Shown here piece by piece: positions 52,974 to 60,268 of a stretch of 64,000 nucleotides of DNA. The notes beneath the pieces are model-generated. The model saw only the letters and a program-made list of their open reading frames with translations, did no database searches and was not told the DNA's origin. The position numbers and the translations under genes were made by a program. The stretch is from Crocinitomicaceae bacterium (GTDB lineage Bacteria; Bacteroidota; Bacteroidia; Flavobacteriales_G; Salibacteraceae), in contig PAVO01000024.1 of assembly GCA_002713215.1 (NCBI GenBank), positions 1 through 64,000 of the forward strand. The letters are read 5' to 3'. Numbering within the stretch: position 1 is the first letter of the stretch; each line of letters starts with the position of its first letter.

Positions 52974-54192
52974 ACTAATTGGAATTCTTCTTCTGGGATT
53001 CTCATTTTCATTGAACGCCCAGGAAAGATTCTACGACCCTCTTTTTGCTGTTGGAGTAAAATACAACGTTAAATACGGTGTTAACTCCAATCCTGACAAA
53101 AAGCAGCCCCCCTTACTTATGGATGTCTATTTCCCCCTGGGAGATACTATGAAAAATCGCCCTTTAATTATTCTGGAGCATGGGGGTGGTTTTATTATGG
53201 GCAATAAAAACAACTATCCTATGGAAACCTTGTGCTCCCGTTTTGCTCAATTTGGGTATGTGTGCGCTTCCATAAACTACAGTTTGGGCTTCGATAAAAA
53301 AGGCAGCGTTGACGATATAACCGGAAAGACCGTACTCAACTCCGTGCAAGACATGAAGGCTGCCATACGCTACTTTAGAGCAAATACTGACCAGGACAAT
53401 CATTTCCAAATCGATCCAAATCAGATTTGGGTGGGTGGAAGTTCATCCGGTGCTATTACTGCCTTGCATACGGCTTTTTGGAAGGAGAAGGATTTTAGTG
53501 TTTTTTCCTGGAAACTGGAAGAGAATGGAGGCATAGAAGGAAATGGTGGAAACCTTGGCTACTCCTCAAAGGTACAAGGGGTCATAAGTCTTTCGGGTGC
53601 CATTGGCGATACTTCTTTTATCAATGAATCAATTCCGGTAGTGAGTGTACACGGAGAATACGATCCCATTGTACCTTACAACACCGATAAGATTAATTTC
53701 AACTACCCCATAATTGGTAAAGTTCCACCTGTTCAGGTTATGGGAAGTAGCGTGCTTCATCAAGCTTTAGACAACAGAGGAATTCCGAATGCACTATTAA
53801 GCATGGAAAATCAAGGGCATTGCCCTTTTGATAAAATGCTGGATTGGAAACGTTATCCGGTCTACATGGATATGACCATAAACCACATTCGCAATTTCAT
53901 GTATAACCAACTGTGGAATGACGGTACCGAAAAAACGGATATGACTACCCGACATACCTCTACCATAACTTATGAAAGAGATTCTACCGGTTGGTACTTC
54001 TACCCGGTAGACAAAAACGTTAAGAAAATTAAGCTGTACTTATTTGACGAAAATGGTAACCGAATTCGAAAGGATAAAGTGAAGAAAAAACGAAAATCCT
54101 TTTACTGGAAAGGAAAGAAGCTTCCCGAAAAACTTGAGTTGAGAGCGGTCTATAATTTGTATCGGACTGATTGGTTTTTTGGAATGGATTAA
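52948..54192 (+). CDS. Secreted alpha/beta hydrolase (carboxylesterase-like)
   Basis: A hydrolase of about 414 residues. The frame is open far into the preceding gene, but TTG 52948 is the best start because it yields a signal peptide (FIIKLIGILLLGFSFSLNAQ) just after. The fold shows the oxyanion HGGGF, the nucleophile elbow GGSSSGA, the acidic residue in HGEYDPIVPY and the His in QGHCPFDK, a complete Ser-Asp-His set. An unassigned beta-rich tail of about 90 residues follows (YERDSTGWYFYPVDKNVK). Ester hydrolysis on an unknown secreted substrate is likely. Confidence 0.85.
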   Translation: MFERPFIIKLIGILLLGFSFSLNAQERFYDPLFAVGVKYNVKYGVNSNPDKKQPPLLMDVYFPLGDTMKNRPLIILEHGGGFIMGNKNNYPMETLCSRFAQFGYVCASINYSLGFDKKGSVDDITGKTVLNSVQDMKAAIRYFRANTDQDNHFQIDPNQIWVGGSSSGAITALHTAFWKEKDFSVFSWKLEENGGIEGNGGNLGYSSKVQGVISLSGAIGDTSFINESIPVVSVHGEYDPIVPYNTDKINFNYPIIGKVPPVQVMGSSVLHQALDNRGIPNALLSMENQGHCPFDKMLDWKRYPVYMDMTINHIRNFMYNQLWNDGTEKTDMTTRHTSTITYERDSTGWYFYPVDKNVKKIKLYLFDENGNRIRKDKVKKKRKSFYWKGKKLPEKLELRAVYNLYRTDWFFGMD

Positions 54193-54295
54193 TGATCCCA
54201 TTGAATTCATCTTAACCCCCACCTTTCATGGAATACTATTTGCGGTAACACTAATATATCTTTGAAGGAAAATCTAAGCCGAAATTTCAAAAAAT

Positions 54296-55045
54296 ATGAA
54301 GAGCGTTTTTATAATAAGCACACTGTTGTTTCTAACAAGTTCTGTCAAGCTGTTCTCCCAGGTGCAACCACCTCAAACACAGGAATCCCAAACTCCAACT
54401 ACCAAAGTTGAGTTTGAAGAATCTGAATATGATTTTGGGCGTATAGAATCCGGTGAAAAAGTAGTTCACATATTTAAATTTACCAATACCGGAGACGTTC
54501 CTATGGTTATAACCTCTGCAAGAGGGAGCTGCGGGTGTACTGTTCCATTTTATCCAAAGGTCCCCATATTGTCTGGTGAATCCAGCGAAATTGAAGTTGA
54601 ATTTGATTCCAGGGGAAAAATGGGATTACAACATAAAAAGGTTTACCTAATTGCAAACACGGTACCCTCTATGATTGAACTTATTATTAAAGGGGAAGTT
54701 ATGCGGGTGGAAGACTCACCTAGTATTGAAACTAAGGATGGCGCTAAAGCTTTAAAGCGTGAAAACGATGAAAAACTGACTAATAAAGATCCCAGTTGTT
54801 TTATCATTTATCCAAACCCAAGCAGTGATCTGGTACAAATTGAATTAAAGGAACACATTGGTGAAAACGCAATGATATATATACACAATGAAACCGGAAT
54901 ACAAGTATTGGAACAAAAAGTAGAACGTATTTCACGTGAATCCACGCAAGTTGATGTGAGTGAGTTTACGCCAGGTATGTATATGATCACCATTGTAATC
55001 GATAATATCAAACTTAAAACACAGTGTTTTATGGTTACTAGATAG
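54296..55045 (+). CDS. DUF1573 protein with T9SS C-terminal sorting domain
   Basis: A 249-residue exported protein. A signal peptide is followed by a DUF1573 (ASH/HYDIN-like) beta-sandwich (about 38-140), whose hallmark is SARGSCGCTVP and the strand EVEFDSRGKMG. The C-terminal 80 residues form a T9SS type A sorting domain (FIIYPNPSSDLVQIEL, then VSEFTPGMYMITI). That domain directs the protein through the type IX secretion system to the surface, so T9SS genes must exist elsewhere in this genome. A -7 element TATCTTTG (54257-54264) precedes it. Confidence 0.9.
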   Translation: MKSVFIISTLLFLTSSVKLFSQVQPPQTQESQTPTTKVEFEESEYDFGRIESGEKVVHIFKFTNTGDVPMVITSARGSCGCTVPFYPKVPILSGESSEIEVEFDSRGKMGLQHKKVYLIANTVPSMIELIIKGEVMRVEDSPSIETKDGAKALKRENDEKLTNKDPSCFIIYPNPSSDLVQIELKEHIGENAMIYIHNETGIQVLEQKVERISRESTQVDVSEFTPGMYMITIVIDNIKLKTQCFMVTR

Positions 55046-55119
55046 GATCTTTTTGGAAACCAAACAAGGTTAGACTGGTCCAATAATTGAGTAAGCCAAC
55101 TTTTAATACTTCTCAATTT

Positions 55120-55503
55120 ATGAAATCCAAAACTGCGATTACTCTTATGCTCTATCTGGTTGGAGCACTAACCCTATTTCACATTCTAATATTACTTAAG
55201 GTTATACCTTACGATATTACCTGGGGTGGACGATTGAACAATGATTCCGAAATGTATGCCTTTGAATCAGCGTCACTTTTAATTAATCTTCTACTGGGGT
55301 TGGTTCTTCTTATCAAGGGGAAACTGATTAAACCCATTTTCTCAATCAGGATTGCAAATGTCATTTTATGGTTGTTCTTTATCCTTTTTGGTTTGAACAC
55401 GGTTGGAAACCTTTTGGCTAAAACCAATTTCGAAAAATTCTTTACCATACCAACGTTATTGGCGGGTGTTCTCATTTGGGTAATTCTAAGAAGCAAAAAG
55501 TAA
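55120..55503 (+). CDS. Small membrane protein of unknown function
   Basis: A 127-residue protein with four hydrophobic segments (about 8-27, 46-64, 73-96 and 107-124), so an inner-membrane protein. ATG 55120 is preferred over the upstream TTG 55087. No family is recognised. A duplicated palindromic repeat begins just after its stop. Confidence 0.65.
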   Translation: MKSKTAITLMLYLVGALTLFHILILLKVIPYDITWGGRLNNDSEMYAFESASLLINLLLGLVLLIKGKLIKPIFSIRIANVILWLFFILFGLNTVGNLLAKTNFEKFFTIPTLLAGVLIWVILRSKK

Positions 55504-55508
55504 TCCTG

Positions 55509-55570
55509 TTTCGCTAGTGCGAAATGCATTTTTTATGCGCTACAACTCAAGAGCAAGCTCTTGATTTTGC
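55509..55570. repeat. Palindromic repeat copy A
   Basis: A 62-base copy sharing all but a few bases with the copy at 55637-55699. The core tcaagagc-aa-gctcttga (55547-55564) is a perfect 18-base palindrome. A second short palindrome, ttcgctagtgcgaa, lies at the left end. Confidence 0.9.
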
Positions 55571-55636
55571 TTTACAGGGGATTGGCCTCTTTTATCGGCC
55601 ATCCCTTAAGGGGGAAGGCTTCAAAGTAAAACCCTA

Positions 55637-55699
55637 TTTCGCTAATGCGAAATGCTTTTTTTTATGCGCTACAATTCAAGAGCAAGCTCTTGATTTTGC
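55637..55699. repeat. Palindromic repeat copy B
   Basis: A second 63-base copy. The same internal palindrome is flanked by arms ttttttatgcgc (55658-55669) and gcgcataaaaaa (55698-55709), forming a large cruciform directly against the tRNA-Ser terminator. Copy A has lost the right outer arm. Confidence 0.9.
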
Positions 55700-55707
55700 G
55701 CATAAAA

Positions 55708-55733
55708 AAAGCCCGCTTCCTCAAGCGGGCTTT
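55708..55733 (-). terminator. Terminator downstream of tRNA-Ser(TGA)
   Basis: Perfect stem aaagcccgctt (55708-55718) and aagcgggcttt (55723-55733) around a four-base loop, with a long T run on the minus strand. Confidence 0.9.
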
Positions 55734-55737
55734 ACTT

Positions 55738-55825
55738 TGGCGGAGAAAGAGGGATTCGAACCCCCGGAGGTGTTACCCTCGCTGGTTTTCAAGACCAGTG
55801 CATTCGACCACTCTGCCATTTCTCC
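55738..55825 (-). tRNA. tRNA-Ser(TGA)
   Basis: An 88-nt class II tRNA on the minus strand, including an encoded 3' CCA. The acceptor GGAGAAA pairs with TTTCTCC, the anticodon arm CTGGT-CTTGAAA-ACCAG gives anticodon TGA, and there is a long variable arm. It reads UCA and related serine codons. Unlike the tRNA-Ser(GCT) at 46295, its CCA is encoded. Confidence 0.95.
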
Positions 55826-55829
55826 GCTG

Positions 55830-55859
55830 CGAAAGTATAAATAATGACAAGTAGAGCAA
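55830..55859 (-). promoter_or_regulatory. Promoter of tRNA-Ser(TGA)
   Basis: On the minus strand, TTG (55859-55857), 19 bases, then TACTTTCG (55837-55830), one base off the -7 consensus. It lies just before the tRNA 5' end. Confidence 0.7.
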
Positions 55860-55963
55860 TCGAATTCTAAAAATTATTTTTCCTAAGTCAAAAACTTGAA
55901 ATCAGGTGCCTAAATCCGGATGAAATAAAGGGTTATAAAAGGGAGCTTTTAATTCTATTCAAA

Positions 55964-56161
55964 TCACTTGGAAGGCTTCTCATGCTCAAAGTCTTCTTCC
56001 TTTAATTCGTCCCGTTCCAACATTTTTTCGTGACGAACCGCTAATATTTCTTCGGTAGTACTGGATTTGCCCTTACCGGTAGAAATGAACATGAGGATCA
56101 TACCTCCTGCCAAAATCGGAAGTAACAATAAAAAAATGCCTACAATCCAGGTAGCGTCCAT
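55964..56161 (-). CDS. Small single-span membrane protein
   Basis: A 65-residue protein with one transmembrane helix (about 5-27) and a charged C-terminal half (EEILAVRHEKMLERDELKEEDFEHE). No family is recognised. It is 57 bp downstream of the TPR lipoprotein gene on the same strand, so co-transcription with ruvX-def is possible. The small size makes the call less certain. Confidence 0.55.
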   Translation of the reverse strand: MDATWIVGIFLLLLPILAGGMILMFISTGKGKSSTTEEILAVRHEKMLERDELKEEDFEHEKPSK

Positions 56162-56218
56162 GGAGCTTCAAGTGAAAGCCTAAAATAACGCTTTTACGGG
56201 AAACTGAAAATGAAGGCC

Positions 56219-56764
56219 TTAGGATCCCTGGTTCTTTTCTTCAAACATGCGGATGAGTTCCTCGTCGGTTTTAGTTAGGTTTTCTATCGCGGCTCTTGAC
56301 TGGAGGGCCAAATCGTGCCTCGGAAACTTCTCAATAACCAACTTATATGCATCTTCTGCCGCACCCTTTTGGTTTAAGTAATTTTCATAGATAAACGCAG
56401 TTAAAAAATAAGCCTCCACTGCTCGCTTATCATCTCCATAGTTTTTGGTAACGTTCTCTAATAAGCGAATGGCCCGCTTATAATCTCCCTTTCCCACGCA
56501 CAAGCTACCTGCCTGAAACATAAATTCGGAGGCATCTTTATCATCGGTGTTGTTTTGCACAAAGGTGATGTACATATCAATTATCGTATTGGCCTGATTC
56601 GTGTCTAATTCACCAGTAGAATTCAGGAGTTTGCTTCGCTCAAGAAGAATGGCTTCCCTTGCCTCTTCCTTGATTTGGTCCGGAGTTTTAGCCTCTTCCG
56701 TTCCGCATGAGAATAAAACCAATGTTAATAGTCCAACAGTCAGATAGTTCATTGTTTTGATCAT
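56219..56764 (-). CDS. TPR lipoprotein
   Basis: A 181-residue lipoprotein with lipobox LFSC. The mature part is helical, with two or three TPR-like repeats (ASEFMFQAGSLCVGKGDYKRAIRLLENV, AVEAYFLTAFIYENYLNQKGAAEDAYKLV). It resembles YbgF/BamD-type scaffolds, but no assignment is justified. Its start overlaps the def stop by four bases (ATGA), so the two are translated together. Confidence 0.78.
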   Translation of the reverse strand: MIKTMNYLTVGLLTLVLFSCGTEEAKTPDQIKEEAREAILLERSKLLNSTGELDTNQANTIIDMYITFVQNNTDDKDASEFMFQAGSLCVGKGDYKRAIRLLENVTKNYGDDKRAVEAYFLTAFIYENYLNQKGAAEDAYKLVIEKFPRHDLALQSRAAIENLTKTDEELIRMFEEKNQGS

Positions 56765-57351
56765 TTTGCAAACTTCATTTTATACTTTAAATCAATATTA
56801 CCCTTCAGAATGTTATTGAGCTTTCTTTTTAGCAAGCGTTTTCTAACCGGATTAATTTTATCGGTGAACAGTACTCCTTCAATGTGATCATATTCGTGCT
56901 GTATGATACGGGCAGCCATTCCATCATATTCTTCCTCAACAAGTTCCCAGTTCTCATTGTAATATTCTATCAATACGGTATCCTGCCTTTTCACTTCAGC
57001 GCGAATGTCCGGAATGCTTAAGCAACCTTCTTCAAATGCCCAGTCTTTTCCAGTTTCTTCAATAATTATTGGATTAATAAAGGCCTTTTTAAAATCTTTC
57101 AGGGTTGCGTATTCTTTCTGATCCTCAGGATCCTTTGAGTCCTTATAATCTTCAGCATAAGCTACTGCATCAACCAAAAACAATCGAAGGTTTTTACCTA
57201 CCTGAGGTGCTGCCAAACCAATACCATTAGCTGAATACATGGTTTCATACATGTCATCAATAAGTTGTTTAAGATTGGGATCGTTCTCCTCAATCTCTTC
57301 ACATTCTGCCCTTAACACCGGGTGACCATAGGCATATATAGGTAAAACCAT
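56761..57351 (-). CDS. def: Peptide deformylase
   Basis: A 196-residue Fe/Zn metalloenzyme that removes the N-formyl group from new proteins. All three motifs are intact: GIGLAAPQVG, EGCLSIP (metal Cys) and QHEYDHIEG (metal His and catalytic Glu). A 12-residue insertion around YKDSKDPEDQKEY, between motifs 1 and 2, is normal for Bacteroidota. It lies between ruvX (two bases) and the TPR lipoprotein (four-base overlap). Confidence 0.97.
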   Translation of the reverse strand: MVLPIYAYGHPVLRAECEEIEENDPNLKQLIDDMYETMYSANGIGLAAPQVGKNLRLFLVDAVAYAEDYKDSKDPEDQKEYATLKDFKKAFINPIIIEETGKDWAFEEGCLSIPDIRAEVKRQDTVLIEYYNENWELVEEEYDGMAARIIQHEYDHIEGVLFTDKINPVRKRLLKRKLNNILKGNIDLKYKMKFAK

Positions 57352-57353
57352 AA

Positions 57354-57767
57354 CTACTGAATTGATTCTAAATACGATTGCAAAATTATAGTAGCACTTA
57401 CTTCATCCAGCAATTCTTTTTTTCTTCTTTGTTTCTTTTTTACCCCACCATCGATTAAGCTTTGCATAGCCAGGGATGATGTAAATCGTTCGTCGACCCT
57501 GTAAACTGGCATTTTGGGTGACCACTTTTTAATGCGATTTACAAATTGACCAATTTGAAGTTCCAACTCAGCCGGTTTATTATCCAGAGTTTTTGGTTCT
57601 CCTATTACAATTGATTCAACCCTCTCTTCTTCGCAATATTTTTTAATAAAATCAAACGCCTCTGTTGATTTAACTGTGGTTAATCCACTGGCAATCATTT
57701 GCATGGGATCAGTAACGGCAAGCCCTACCCTTTTTGTTCCGTAATCTATTGCTAAAATCCTTGCCAT
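57354..57767 (-). CDS. ruvX: Holliday junction resolvase-like RuvX (YqgF)
   Basis: A 137-residue RNase H-fold nuclease. The family motifs AIDYGTKRVGLAVTD, VIGEPKTLD and DERFTSSLA are all present, with the acidic residues at the expected places. YqgF/RuvX takes part in 16S rRNA 5'-end maturation and possibly in recombination. It heads the minus-strand ruvX-def-TPR operon, divergent from dapD, a gene order common in Bacteroidota. A -7-like TATTTTTG (57779-57786) precedes it. Confidence 0.95.
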   Translation of the reverse strand: MARILAIDYGTKRVGLAVTDPMQMIASGLTTVKSTEAFDFIKKYCEEERVESIVIGEPKTLDNKPAELELQIGQFVNRIKKWSPKMPVYRVDERFTSSLAMQSLIDGGVKKKQRRKKELLDEVSATIILQSYLESIQ

Positions 57768-57888
57768 AATTTGAACCGCAAAAATATAAAAGGGTTTGCA
57801 GTAAATTCGTTGACAATTCCTTATCGCTAAACCATAAGGGATTCTTAAAAAATAACTTTCTAATACCCCTATGTCCTTATGAGCAGAT

Positions 57889-57896
57889 TATTTTTG
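57889..57896 (+). promoter_or_regulatory. -7 element TATTTTTG upstream of dapD
   Basis: TATTTTTG matches the -7 consensus and lies 16 bases before the dapD ATG. No TTG is at the standard upstream distance. Confidence 0.45.
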
Positions 57897-57912
57897 CAAA
57901 AATTTTTTTGAG

Positions 57913-58719
57913 ATGAGAGAGCTTATAGAAAAAGCATGGGAGAATAGGGATTTATTAAGTGATACTGAAACTCAAAATGCGATTAGAGTTGTAATTGCTC
58001 AATTGGACAGTGGAGAATTGCGTGTTGCCGAGCCTACAGACAATGGTTGGCAGGTAAACGAATGGGTTAAAAAGGCGGTTGTTCTGTACTTTCCTATCCA
58101 AAAAATGGAGACCATTGAGGTTGGACCTTTTGAGTTTCACGATAAAATGGCTCTCAAATCAGGTTACAAGGAAAAAGGAGTACGGGTGGTTCCTCATGCA
58201 ATTGCCCGATACGGAGCACATGTTGCCTCTGGGGTAATTATGATGCCTTCTTATGTTAATATAGGTGCTTTCGTAGATAGCGGGAGTATGGTAGATACCT
58301 GGGCAACCGTTGGTTCTTGTGCACAGATCGGTAAAAACGTACACTTAAGCGGTGGGGTTGGAATCGGTGGGGTTCTGGAGCCACTTCAGGCCGCACCGGT
58401 AATTATCGAGGATAACGCATTCATTGGCTCGCGTTGCATTGTAGTAGAAGGTGTTCGGGTTGAATCAGAAGCAGTACTTGGTGCCAATGTAGTTCTAACA
58501 GCGAGTACCAAAATTATTGATGTGTCAGGATCTGAGTCGGTTGAGCATAGAGGAGTTGTACCGGCAAAATCGGTAGTTATTCCAGGCACCCTGCCAAAAG
58601 AATTTGCAGCTGGAATTTACCAGGTACCTTGTGCTCTTATTATTGGAAAAAGAAAAGACAGTACAGACAAAAAGACTTCGCTTAACGATGCACTTCGTGA
58701 ATATGATGTAGCTGTTTAA
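57913..58719 (+). CDS. dapD: Tetrahydrodipicolinate N-succinyltransferase
   Basis: A 268-residue left-handed beta-helix acyltransferase of the lysine/diaminopimelate pathway, transferring succinyl from CoA. The N-terminal helical region is followed by hexapeptide repeats and the signature GAFVDSGSMVDTWATVGSCAQIG, with GGVGIGGVLEPLQAAPVIIEDNAFIGSR. Length is normal. It supplies DAP for peptidoglycan and lysine. It starts the long plus-strand run of genes up to miaA. Confidence 0.97.
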   Translation: MRELIEKAWENRDLLSDTETQNAIRVVIAQLDSGELRVAEPTDNGWQVNEWVKKAVVLYFPIQKMETIEVGPFEFHDKMALKSGYKEKGVRVVPHAIARYGAHVASGVIMMPSYVNIGAFVDSGSMVDTWATVGSCAQIGKNVHLSGGVGIGGVLEPLQAAPVIIEDNAFIGSRCIVVEGVRVESEAVLGANVVLTASTKIIDVSGSESVEHRGVVPAKSVVIPGTLPKEFAAGIYQVPCALIIGKRKDSTDKKTSLNDALREYDVAV

Positions 58720-58730
58720 TAGTATTCTGT

Positions 58731-59708
58731 TTGAATAAAATTCTTGTAATACAAACTGCCTTTATTGGAGATGTGGTTCTTGCTACAGCTGTACTGGAAA
58801 AACTTCATCAGTTTTATCCACAAGCAAAAATTGATTTTCTCATAAGAAAAGGCAATGAAGGATTGGTAAGTGGACACCCCTTTATTCATAGCCTGTTGGT
58901 TTGGGATAAAAAGAAGGATAAATACAAACATCTCCTTCAAATAACGAAGCAAGTTCGAGGCGCTAAATATGATGCCGTTGTTAACCTGCAGCGTTTTGCA
59001 GCCTCTGGGTTGGTAACAGCGCTTTCTGGAAGTAAGATAAAACTGGGTTTCGATAAAAACCCTTTTTCGTTTACCTATTCCGGCAAAAGCAAACATGAAA
59101 TTGGTAATGGATTGCACGAAGTTGAGCGAAATCAAAAAGTAATTTCGAGCATAACCACCAATACCAAAGCGTTACCCAGGTTGTACCCTAGTGATGCCGA
59201 TTTTGAAAGAACCAAAACTTATAAAACCGGTGACTACGTAGTTCTGGCACCAGCCTCTGTGTGGTATACCAAGCAGGTTCCTGTACACAAGTGGATTGAA
59301 TTAATCAATGCCTTAAATTCCGATTTAAGTGTTTTTCTGATTGGTGCCCCCGGTGATCATGAATATTGTGAATCTATCGTTCAGGGATCGAGAAAAAATA
59401 GAGTTAAAAGCCTCGCTGGGAAATTGAGCTTTTTAGAATCGGCTGCACTGATGAAGGATGCTAAAATGAACTACGTTAATGATAGTGCACCGCTTCACAT
59501 TGCAGGAGCGGTTAAAGCACCCGTTACTGCTTTCTTTTGTTCTACTGTTCCGGAATTTGGGTTTGGCCCCTTCCAAAACAACGGACAAATTGCTCAAACA
59601 GAAGAAAAGCTAGATTGTAGGCCATGTGGATTACACGGGTTAAAAAGTTGTCCCAAGGAACATTTCAATTGTTCGGAAACACTCTTAATGAATAAATACG
59701 CAGTTTGA
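58731..59708 (+). CDS. Glycosyltransferase family 9 (heptosyltransferase-like)
   Basis: A 325-residue GT-B enzyme of the GT9 (ADP-heptose:LPS heptosyltransferase) family. The N-terminal IQTAFIGDVVLATAVLEKL, the middle ALSGSKIKLGFD, and the C-terminal MNYVNDSAPLHIAGAVKAPVTAFF are family stretches. It probably adds a heptose or related sugar to the LPS core. It starts with TTG at 58731 and its stop overlaps the tsaC start (TTGA), so the two are coupled. Confidence 0.9.
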   Translation: MNKILVIQTAFIGDVVLATAVLEKLHQFYPQAKIDFLIRKGNEGLVSGHPFIHSLLVWDKKKDKYKHLLQITKQVRGAKYDAVVNLQRFAASGLVTALSGSKIKLGFDKNPFSFTYSGKSKHEIGNGLHEVERNQKVISSITTNTKALPRLYPSDADFERTKTYKTGDYVVLAPASVWYTKQVPVHKWIELINALNSDLSVFLIGAPGDHEYCESIVQGSRKNRVKSLAGKLSFLESAALMKDAKMNYVNDSAPLHIAGAVKAPVTAFFCSTVPEFGFGPFQNNGQIAQTEEKLDCRPCGLHGLKSCPKEHFNCSETLLMNKYAV

Positions 59709-60268
59709 TAACAGATGATATAAATACCATTGTAAAAGCGCTAAAAAATGGTGATGTAATTCTCTACCCTACCGATACCATTTGGGGGCTTGGGTGTGAT
59801 GCTACTAACAAGGAGGCGGTTGAGCGACTCCTTTCAATTAAGAAGCGAGGCAATTCCAAAAGCCAGGTTTGTCTGGTATCTGATGATGCCATGCTAAACA
59901 GAACAGTTAAGGACGTTCCTGAAATCGCCTGGGAATTGATTGATGAAACTGACAAGCCTTTAACATTAGTACTACCGAATGCCCAAGGCTTAGCCGATAA
60001 TGTTACTGCCGATGACAATTCTGTGGGATTGAGAATGATAAAAGCCGGTACCCTACACCGAGTTGTCTACAACTTTAGAAAGCCGATTGTAAGTACCTCG
60101 GCAAATATCTCAGGAGAAAGTAGCCCAACTTCGTTTGAAAGTATTTCGGAGGAAATAAAAGATCAGGTGGATTTAATTGCGAACCTCGATACCTCTCACA
60201 TGACCAGTAAGGCTTCAAGTATTATTAAAGTTGAAATGAATGGTGAAATAACCATTTTAAGGAAATAA
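59705..60268 (+). CDS. tsaC: L-threonylcarbamoyladenylate synthase
   Basis: A 187-residue YrdC/Sua5-fold enzyme that makes threonylcarbamoyl-AMP for the universal t6A37 modification of ANN-decoding tRNAs. Conserved stretches: YPTDTIWGLGCDATN, KRGNSKSQVCLVSD, TLVLPNAQGLAD, VGLRMIK and STSANISGESSPT. Length fits the single-domain TsaC form. It starts with TTG within the GT9 stop and its stop overlaps the cca ATG (TAATG). The partner genes tsaB, tsaD and tsaE are not in the window. Confidence 0.96.
   Translation: MITDDINTIVKALKNGDVILYPTDTIWGLGCDATNKEAVERLLSIKKRGNSKSQVCLVSDDAMLNRTVKDVPEIAWELIDETDKPLTLVLPNAQGLADNVTADDNSVGLRMIKAGTLHRVVYNFRKPIVSTSANISGESSPTSFESISEEIKDQVDLIANLDTSHMTSKASSIIKVEMNGEITILRK

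Noticed and set aside
55524-55854. Two plus-strand ORFs with [11 protein letters not shown] or [11 protein letters not shown]
   Set aside because: They are made from the palindromic repeats and the complement of tRNA-Ser(TGA), not real genes.
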